Source: Chromobacterium phragmitis (GTDB lineage: Bacteria; Pseudomonadota; Gammaproteobacteria; Burkholderiales; Chromobacteriaceae). Taken from it: 64,000 bases of DNA. Shown here piece after piece: positions 59,501 to 64,000 of this stretch. How positions within the stretch are numbered: position 1 is the first letter of the stretch; the number at the start of each line of letters is the position of its first letter. Both the position numbers and the translations under genes were made by a program. The stretch is from the NCBI RefSeq assembly GCF_003325475.1, contig NZ_CP029495.1, positions 868,001-932,000 on the forward strand, in the 5' to 3' direction. The notes beneath the pieces were generated by a model. The model was not told where the DNA came from, did not search any database, and saw only the letters and a program-made list of their open reading frames with translations.

Positions 59501-60007
59501 GCCGGCGGCTTCTTCCAGATACGCGCGCAACTCTTCCGGCCGCGCCTCGATGATGCGCGAGATCATGCCCTGCTCGATCACCGCGTAACCGCGCGCGCCG
59601 ACGCCGGTGCCGAGGAACAGGTCGGTGATGTCGCGGCGGCGCACCTGCTGGTTGTTGATGTAGTAGCTCGACTCCCCCTGCCGGGTCAGCACGCGCTTGA
59701 TCGCCACTTCGGCGTACTGCCCCCAGGGACCGGTCAGTTGGCCGTCGCCGTTGTCGAACACCAGCTCCACCGAGGCCCGCGACACCGGCTTGCGGCTGGA
59801 GGAGCCGTTGAAGATCACGTCCTGCATGGATTCGCCGCGCAACTGCTTGGCCGACGATTCGCCCAACACCCAGCGCACGGCGTCGATCACGTTCGACTTG
59901 CCGCAGCCGTTGGGGCCGATCACCGCCACCAGTTGGCCCGGCACCGCGATGCTGGTGGGGTCGACGAATGACTTGAAGCCGGCGAGCTTGATATGGGTCA
60001 GGCGCAA
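56522..60007 (-). CDS. smc: Chromosome segregation protein SMC
   Basis: 1161-residue SMC ATPase of condensin: Walker A VIGPNGCGKSNVIDAVRW (residues 30-47), a long coiled coil (about 170-500), hinge domain (about 510-640), second coiled coil, ABC signature IHLLSGGEKALTAMSLVFSL (about 1060-1079) and Walker B PFCLLDEVDAPLDDANT. It organises and separates replicated chromosomes with ScpA/ScpB. In relatives zipA and ligA usually follow it directly; here marR, tonB and narK-type genes lie in between. Confidence 0.96.
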   Translation of the reverse strand: MRLTHIKLAGFKSFVDPTSIAVPGQLVAVIGPNGCGKSNVIDAVRWVLGESSAKQLRGESMQDVIFNGSSSRKPVSRASVELVFDNGDGQLTGPWGQYAEVAIKRVLTRQGESSYYINNQQVRRRDITDLFLGTGVGARGYAVIEQGMISRIIEARPEELRAYLEEAAGVSKYKERRRETENRLSDTRANLERIADLQQELERQVERLSEQAEVAAQYHDMRGALTHKQNLLALARREEAARNEAHARGELARIETEEAALEAAATHLETEQETVREQHFAASDAVHEAQQHLFEANAQLARLEEAERHREQSRQRLERDLLAARGERQQLADNRQQVDAELDDWLPRLEEAQLRQEEAQMALEDGADELPTAEAAFRQLDQQQSQLVAQQANLTRERDLSRQKIEHWQRGLQQLAGRDAALTRELSDLNLPEHHALEAARQEVDKAKAALDAVRARLVADEAKQADLAAEREKLDQQLGAKRTELARAEAEAAALAALLQREAADEQLAGWLDAHGLADAPQLWQSLQVARWQSALEAVLGERLSARAACLPATLPPAALALVDGKRAPAAGLPARNWPALLAEVKAQAPFDAALADWLAGVYLADSLDAALARRGELAAGECWLTPEGHRVDAASVRFHAEASGDGLMARKQQLDEASARAEAMRPEIESMQKKRDSLQSMGNMLAEAVRGQKGSLTRLEAELNAATLEHVKLDQAARQGAARLAAIEAERGRIAEERQHADDGIADAELMGEEAALTLEELGLQLEDIRLARLNAETRLELARNKARDAERMLHEIKLALHSAEQKVAELSRRGRELTGRDEQLQERLETLAIESETVDETVPEETLQLALAERETRDAALAAARDQLNHLTERMREISQRQQEANAALPALREARSDWLLKHQEARLAMERFAEELAQAQADEAALLADLNEGVKPNALAAEIARLARALEGLGAVNLAALQELDEAKTRGEYLQNQSADLNQAMETLMNAIAKIDGETRDMLQATYDAVNAKMREFFPTLFGGGRAELVLTGEDLLDAGVQIIAQPPGKKNSTIHLLSGGEKALTAMSLVFSLFSLNPAPFCLLDEVDAPLDDANTSRFCDLVKQMSERTQFLYISHNRLTMEMAEQLVGVTMQEQGVSRIVAVDIVEALRMRETA

Positions 60008-60132
60008 AACGTCCTCGCTGCGAAAGGGAGCAAACTGTTCATTTTATCAGGCCGCCGCCGGCCGCGCTCGCGCAGGCGGGAAGGCAAAATGCCGCTAGCC
60101 AGCGGGCATGCCAGTTGTGCCATAATGGCCGT

Positions 60133-60693
60133 ATGGAATCCCTATCGCTGTCCCATCACTTCCTGATCGCCATGCCCGGCATGGCCGACCCGCTGTTCGC
60201 CAAGTCGCTGGTCTATCTGTGCGAGCACGGCGAACACGGCGCCATGGGCCTGATCATCAACAAACCGTCCGGCATCGCCATGGCGCAGCTGTTCGACCAG
60301 ATCGACCTGCCGCTGGACGACGAAGACACCCGCACCGGCTTGGTCTACTTCGGCGGCCCGGTGCAGCCGGATCGCGGCTTCGTGCTGCATCAGCCCGCCG
60401 GCAACTGGCAGTCCAGCCTGATGGTCACCGACGACATCGCGCTGACAACCTCCAAGGACGTGCTGGCGGCGGTATCCGAAGGCAACAAGCCGGAGCAGTT
60501 GCTGATCTCGCTGGGCTACGCCGGCTGGTCAGCGGGACAGCTGGAAAAGGAAATCGCCGACAACGGCTGGCTGACGGTGCCGGCCGAGACCTCCATCGTG
60601 TTCGATCTGCCCTACGAAGAACGCTACGACGCCGCCATGGCGCTGCTGGGCTTCGATCCCTCCTTGCTGTCGTCGGATGTCGGACATGCCTGA
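60133..60693 (+). CDS. AlgH/YqgE family protein (UPF0301)
   Basis: A 186-residue protein beginning LSLSHHFLIAMPGMADPLFAKSLVYLCEHGEHGAMGLIINKP, the family signature, with VYFGGPVQPDRGFVLHQ in the middle. AlgH was linked to alginate regulation in Pseudomonas; the general function is unclear. Its usual partner ruvX follows directly with overlap. ATG 60133 is chosen by homology; a TTG at 60115 lies upstream in frame. Confidence 0.9.
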   Translation: MESLSLSHHFLIAMPGMADPLFAKSLVYLCEHGEHGAMGLIINKPSGIAMAQLFDQIDLPLDDEDTRTGLVYFGGPVQPDRGFVLHQPAGNWQSSLMVTDDIALTTSKDVLAAVSEGNKPEQLLISLGYAGWSAGQLEKEIADNGWLTVPAETSIVFDLPYEERYDAAMALLGFDPSLLSSDVGHA

Positions 60694-61117
60694 AGGCAGC
60701 GCTCTGGCTTTCGATTTCGGCGAGCGCCGCATCGGCGTCGCCGTCGGCGATACCCTGCTGGGCATTCCCCATCCGCTGGCCACGATAGACACGGCCGTCA
60801 CCGACGAGCGCTTCGCCGCCATCGCCAAGCTGATAGCGGAATGGCAGCCCAAGCAGCTTGTAGTGGGTCTGCCCATGCACCCGGACGGCGAAGAGCACGC
60901 GCTGTCGGCGCTGTCCCGCCGCTTCGCCAATCGGCTGAAGGGCCGTTTCGGCCTGCCGGTGTGGCTGGTGGATGAGCGCTACACCTCGGTGATCGCCGAG
61001 CAACTGCTGGAAGAAGCCGGCGTCAAGAAGGGGCGCAAGCAGAAACCGGCGCTAGACCAAGTGGCCGCCCAGGCCATCCTCGCCGGCTGGTTCGAGCACC
61101 CAGGCGCCGAGGTTTGA
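60677..61117 (+). CDS. ruvX: Holliday-junction resolvase-like RuvX/YqgF
   Basis: A 146-residue RNase H-fold nuclease of the YqgF family: ALAFDFGERRIGVAVGD (first Asp), LVVGLPMHPDG, VWLVDERYTSVIAE (Asp-Glu-Arg) and a late Asp in ALDQVAAQAIL. It is proposed to process pre-16S rRNA and/or Holliday junctions. It overlaps the algH/yqgE stop by 17 bp (or by 8 bp if ATG 60686 is used). Confidence 0.92.
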   Translation: MSDMPEGSALAFDFGERRIGVAVGDTLLGIPHPLATIDTAVTDERFAAIAKLIAEWQPKQLVVGLPMHPDGEEHALSALSRRFANRLKGRFGLPVWLVDERYTSVIAEQLLEEAGVKKGRKQKPALDQVAAQAILAGWFEHPGAEV

Positions 61118-61575
61118 TGGCGGCCAGGCTCGCCGCCTTATTGCTGATCGCCGTCGGCATCTCAGGTTTCTGTTGGCTATGGCGACCGGCCCAGCAGGCC
61201 AATGCCGCCCACGACTGGCCCATCGCCGCCGGCAGGGTGGAGCGCAGCGCCGTCGAATGGCGGCCGCGCCGCGGCGGCGGCCACAGCGATCAGCGCGAAT
61301 ACAGGGCCGACGTCGTCTACCGCTATCAAGTAAACGGCCAGACCTATCGCGCCGGCAACATCCGCATTCCCGACGCCGGTTTCGGCGGCAGCCCGACGCT
61401 GGCGCAGGAAACCGCCCGCCGCTACCCGGCCGGCGCGGCGGTGCAAGTGCGCTACCATCCGGCCAATCCTCAGCAAGCGTGCCTGGAGGCCGGCGCGCAC
61501 TGGAGCACGCGGGCCGGCCAGCTGCTGATGCTGCTGTTCGCCGCCGCAGGCATCGCCCTGCGGCTCAGAGGCTGA
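61117..61575 (+). CDS. DUF3592-like membrane protein
   Basis: 152 residues with two TM helices (about 3-22 and 130-149) around a soluble domain with VVYRYQVNGQTYRAGNIRI and YPAGAAVQVRYHPANPQQACLE, the pattern of the DUF3592 family. The ATG overlaps the ruvX stop by one base (TGATG), so it is translationally coupled. Function unknown. Confidence 0.78.
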   Translation: MAARLAALLLIAVGISGFCWLWRPAQQANAAHDWPIAAGRVERSAVEWRPRRGGGHSDQREYRADVVYRYQVNGQTYRAGNIRIPDAGFGGSPTLAQETARRYPAGAAVQVRYHPANPQQACLEAGAHWSTRAGQLLMLLFAAAGIALRLRG

Positions 61576-61777
61576 GCGCCCCCTGGCTTGGCGTTGCCGC
61601 ACGGCCCATCCCGCAGTTTGAAATCTGGCACAAGCCATTGTTTTGTCAGAAGCCAATGAGTCCGACTGACAAACTGCCCGATACGAACGGCGAAGGCTGA
61701 TTCACCGGGGGACCCGTCGTGAGCATCCGTCAAACCGCGCAGATTTCCCTGGCCAGCGCCGCCTTCGCGCCGCCAAT

Positions 61778-61803
61778 AAAAAAAGCCCGGATGCTCCGGG
61801 CTT
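61778..61803 (-). terminator. Intrinsic terminator of rbgA
   Basis: Stem AAGCCCGG/CCGGGCTT (61783-61790 with 61796-61803), loop ATGCT; the minus-strand transcript then runs into seven T. It lies 7 bp past the rbgA stop. Confidence 0.92.
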
Positions 61804-61810
61804 CTCTACC

Positions 61811-62752
61811 TCAGCGGCTGCCTTGCTTGCGGCCTTCTTTCTCTTTCAGCTTCTCTTCCCGCAGAATGGCTCGTTCGGCGGCGAGAATCTTGGCGCGCTT
61901 TTCCCACTCCGCCCACTCTTCCGGGCGCTCCAAGGTGATGCGGCCGGTTTGGCCGTCGCGAAAATCAGTCAACACGATCTCCGCCGCCTTCTGCATATTG
62001 ATGCGGCCGCCGGACAACACCGCGCCGCGGCGCTTGCCTATCAGTTCCAGCGCCTGCCAGTCCTGCGCGCCCTCCAGTGCTTCTTCGTCGAATTTGTAGC
62101 GCGCGGCCAGCTCGGAACGGTAATGGACCAGCAGGTATTTCAGCAGCTCCAGCGCCACCTCTTCCTCGTCCATGGCGTTGCGGCCCACCGCGCCGCTGGC
62201 GGCCAGATTGTAGCCGCCCTCTTCCACTTCGATCTTCGGCCACAGCATGCCGGGCGTGTCATACAGCTCGAAGTCGTCTGCCAGGATAATGCGCTGCTCG
62301 TTCTTGGTGACGCCCGGCATATTGCCGGTCTTGGCGATCTTGCGGCTGGACATGCTGTTGATCAGCGTGGACTTGCCGACATTGGGAATGCCGCAAATCA
62401 ACACCCGCAGCGGTTTTTCCAACCCGCCGCGGGTCGGCGCCAGCGCGCGGCAGGCCGCGATCAGACGCTGCGCCGGCGCGCGTTCGCCGGCGTCCATGCC
62501 GAGCGCCTCTGTCTGCTTCTGGGCGCGGTACCAGGCTAGCCATTGCTCGGTGACGACCGGATCGGCCAAGTCCTGCTTGTTCAAAATCATCAGCCGCGGC
62601 TTGCCCTTGGCCATGCGCGCCAGCATCGGGTTGGCGCTGGAGGCCGGCAGACGGGCGTCCAGCAGCTCGATGACGACATCGATATCTTTCAGGCGCTCGG
62701 CGACATCCTTGCGCGCCTTGTTCATATGGCCGGGGAACCATTGGATTGCCAT
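61811..62752 (-). CDS. ylqF: Ribosome biogenesis GTPase YlqF/RbgA
   Basis: A circularly permuted GTPase of 313 residues: G4 ILNKQDLADP comes before G1 ICGIPNVGKSTLIN, and G3 is ELYDTPGMLWPK. Members act late in 50S subunit assembly. The N-terminus AIQWFPGHMNKARKDVAERLKDIDVVIELLDARLP is the family signature. ATG 62752 is preferred over the TTG two codons upstream. The C-terminal 30 residues are charged and helical. Confidence 0.93.
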   Translation of the reverse strand: MAIQWFPGHMNKARKDVAERLKDIDVVIELLDARLPASSANPMLARMAKGKPRLMILNKQDLADPVVTEQWLAWYRAQKQTEALGMDAGERAPAQRLIAACRALAPTRGGLEKPLRVLICGIPNVGKSTLINSMSSRKIAKTGNMPGVTKNEQRIILADDFELYDTPGMLWPKIEVEEGGYNLAASGAVGRNAMDEEEVALELLKYLLVHYRSELAARYKFDEEALEGAQDWQALELIGKRRGAVLSGGRINMQKAAEIVLTDFRDGQTGRITLERPEEWAEWEKRAKILAAERAILREEKLKEKEGRKQGSR

Positions 62753-62754
62753 TG

Positions 62755-62967
62755 TCAACGCTTTCTAATCGGGTCCAGCAGATAAGTCAGACCATTGTGG
62801 TCGAGTTCTTGCATCAGTTGCAGCAAGCGGCCGATCTCGCCTGGCGGAAAGCCCTCGCGGGCGAACCAGTTGAGATAATTGCCCGGCAGCTCGCAAATCA
62901 GCGTGCCTTTGTGCTTGCCAAAGGGCATGGCGCGGGTGGTGAGGGCGATCAGGTCTTCGGCTTGCAT
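62755..62967 (-). CDS. DUF3820 family small protein
   Basis: 70 residues. MPFGKHKGTLICELPGNYLNWFAREGFPPGEIGRLLQLM matches the DUF3820 family, also called quorum-sensing-regulated or YodC-like in places; the fold recalls a small nucleic-acid-associated domain fused in some exonucleases. It ends 2 bp before the rbgA ATG, so the two are co-transcribed. Function unknown. Confidence 0.82.
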   Translation of the reverse strand: MQAEDLIALTTRAMPFGKHKGTLICELPGNYLNWFAREGFPPGEIGRLLQLMQELDHNGLTYLLDPIRKR

Positions 62968-63103
62968 GATGGCAGATATAGATGGCGGTGCGGCATTGTG
63001 CCAAAGCCGGCGGCTTGCTGCCAGGCTTGACGTGGCGCAAGCGGTCCGCGGGTTTCGCGGCGGCGCATGCCGCCCGAGGGTAGCATGTCGCCATAGCCAT
63101 CCA

Positions 63104-63130
63104 GGCCGGGCTCCACCCGGCCATTTTTTA
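63104..63130 (+). terminator. Plus-strand intrinsic terminator with no gene upstream on that strand
   Basis: Stem GGCCGGG/CCCGGCC (63104-63110 with 63116-63122), loop CTCCA, followed by ATTTTTTA. Both flanking genes are on the minus strand, so any transcript that it ends is not annotated. See findings. Confidence 0.7.
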
Positions 63131-63151
63131 CCGGTTCGCGCAGAGCCGTTT

Positions 63152-63176
63152 GCGGGCGCCTTGGCGCCCGCCTTTT
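63152..63176. terminator. GC-rich palindrome after the small membrane protein gene
   Basis: Perfect 9-bp arms GCGGGCGCC and GGCGCCCGC with a TT loop, CTTTT on the plus-strand side. It lies next to the stop codon of the minus-strand gene; the T tract favours plus-strand termination, so its role is not clear. Confidence 0.55.
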
Positions 63177-63526
63177 CACTTCGCCGGCATCGGCTTGCGG
63201 TCGTTGAAGTACAGGAAGCCTTTGACCACCCGGTAGATATACCACACCCATACCCCGAACAGCACCACGCCGCCCACCAGCAGCCAGAGGGTGGCGAAAC
63301 CCACGACATAGCCCAGCAACGCCAGCCAGAAAGTGCGGATCTGCCACTCGAAATGGCTTTCGTACAGCGTGCCGCGCACCTCGTCGCGCTTCACGTAATT
63401 GACGATCACGCCTACCAGCGCGGTGACGCCCACCAGCAGGCTGACCGCCTGCAGGATATACACCGCCAGCGTAAGGTTGTTCAGCTTGCGCTCGTTCTCG
63501 TCGTGCAGCTCCAGCTCCATGGGCAT
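63176..63526 (-). CDS. Small inner-membrane protein (DUF4870-like)
   Basis: 116 residues. N-terminal charged segment (ELELHDENERKLNNLTL) then three or four TM helices (about 20-42, 62-84 and 86-100) and a short basic tail. The arrangement, with KRDEVRGTLYESHFEWQIRTFW, recalls a family of small conserved membrane proteins of unknown role. The SD AGGAG can serve ATG 63526 or, better spaced at 9 nt, ATG 63520. It follows the upstream gene by about 10-16 bp. Confidence 0.75.
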   Translation of the reverse strand: MPMELELHDENERKLNNLTLAVYILQAVSLLVGVTALVGVIVNYVKRDEVRGTLYESHFEWQIRTFWLALLGYVVGFATLWLLVGGVVLFGVWVWYIYRVVKGFLYFNDRKPMPAK

Positions 63527-63536
63527 GCTCTCCTGT

Positions 63537-64000
63537 TCATTGTCCAGACAGTTCGGCAAAGCGGGCCGACAATCGTTCGCGGCAGCGGCGGCTGGCCTCG
63601 GCCACGCCGCCGCGCGGCAGCGGTTGCGCGCGCCAGCCGCGCATCGCGCCGGGCTCTCGCCCCGCCGGCAGCAGCACCGGCAAAGCCGGCTGGTACGCCA
63701 GGGCCAGAGACTCGGCCAATGCGCGCGCGCGGCGATTGGCCTCGTCCAGCAGGGTCAGTTCGTCCAGCGCCAGCTCCACCTGCTTCCACTCCAGCAGCAG
63801 GATGCGCGCCGCCAGCCAGTCTGCCGGCTCGGCGATGCGGGCCGGGGTGGGCCCGAACGGCAAGCCTCGCCGCAGCGCCAGCCTCAGCGCCAGCAGGCGG
63901 ATTTCCGGCAGCAGCGCCTCGGATAGGCAACCGCCTTCCGGCAAGGCTTGCGGCGATCCCGGACGATAAGCCAGCGCCTCGCCGTCGGTCGCCAGGGCGG
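63537..64000 (-). CDS. Hypothetical protein, cut by the window edge
   Basis: The frame is open from the window end to a stop at 63537; at least 154 residues. It is Leu/Ala/Arg/Glu-rich and helical (LLALRLALRRGLPFGPTP, DWLAARILLLEWKQVELALDEL), without TM or known motif. The start lies outside the window. It lies just upstream of the small membrane protein gene on the same strand, suggesting an operon. Because GC-rich DNA easily gives open frames, a check of the upstream sequence is needed before trusting it. Confidence 0.55.
   Translation of the reverse strand, partial: ALATDGEALAYRPGSPQALPEGGCLSEALLPEIRLLALRLALRRGLPFGPTPARIAEPADWLAARILLLEWKQVELALDELTLLDEANRRARALAESLALAYQPALPVLLPAGREPGAMRGWRAQPLPRGGVAEASRRCRERLSARFAELSGQ

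Overview
The window is about 64 kb of GC-rich, densely coding betaproteobacterial chromosome. The gene set fits Chromobacterium or a close member of the Neisseriales: a chuPRSTUV-type heme locus, a long LigA, polar flagellar genes with two flagellins, and a nonulosonic-acid operon. The genus call is an inference from gene content; no 16S rRNA or species marker is present. No tRNA, rRNA, insertion sequence, prophage or CRISPR array was found.

Layout. 0-2.7 kb holds the 3' part of ffh and then purB, each with a clear terminator. 3.0-5.2 kb is an isolated 722-residue tubulin/FtsZ-superfamily GTPase, the least expected gene here. 5.3-9.3 kb is an acid/envelope-stress island: rstA-rstB, a greatly enlarged Asr-like Lys/Ala/His-repeat periplasmic protein with a near-consensus RstA box upstream, and a YdgD-like secreted serine protease. 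9.3-13.8 kb carries rph, a PP2C phosphatase and Ser/Thr kinase pair, yicC and a small membrane-anchored protein. 14-16.7 kb has a chromate transporter, an HU-like protein and a GarR/HIBADH-type dehydrogenase.

16.7-23.6 kb is a flagellar filament block read on the minus strand: two flagellins with sigma-28 promoters, flaG, fliD, fliS, fliT-like, a DUF2802 protein, a FliK-like protein and a free-standing FlhB C-terminal domain. 23.8-40.2 kb is a continuous minus-strand run of tightly packed, often overlapping genes: an MTA/MTI phosphorylase, pseB, pseC, two nonulosonate synthases, pseF, pseG, a left-handed-beta-helix acyltransferase, WbqC-like, two methyltransferases, a PIG-L deacetylase, a glycosyltransferase-like/methyltransferase fusion and a 1283-residue multi-domain glycosyltransferase. 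Next to the flagellins this most plausibly makes and attaches a flagellin glycan.

40.7-46.6 kb is the Fur-controlled heme uptake operon chuPRSTUV. 46.7-49.7 kb has hpt, galU and a TPR-glycosyltransferase. 49.7-60.0 kb contains ligA, zipA and smc, with marR, a tonB-like gene and a narK-like transporter lying between zipA and smc. 60.1-64 kb has algH/yqgE, ruvX, a DUF3592 protein, rbgA, a DUF3820 protein, a small membrane protein and a hypothetical gene cut by the window edge.

The items most worth follow-up are the orphan tubulin-like GTPase, the RstAB-giant Asr-protease unit with its 192-bp tandem repeat, the flagellin with a helical insert together with the glycosylation operon that holds two nonulosonate synthases, and the leaderless-looking chuP under a perfect Fur palindrome.
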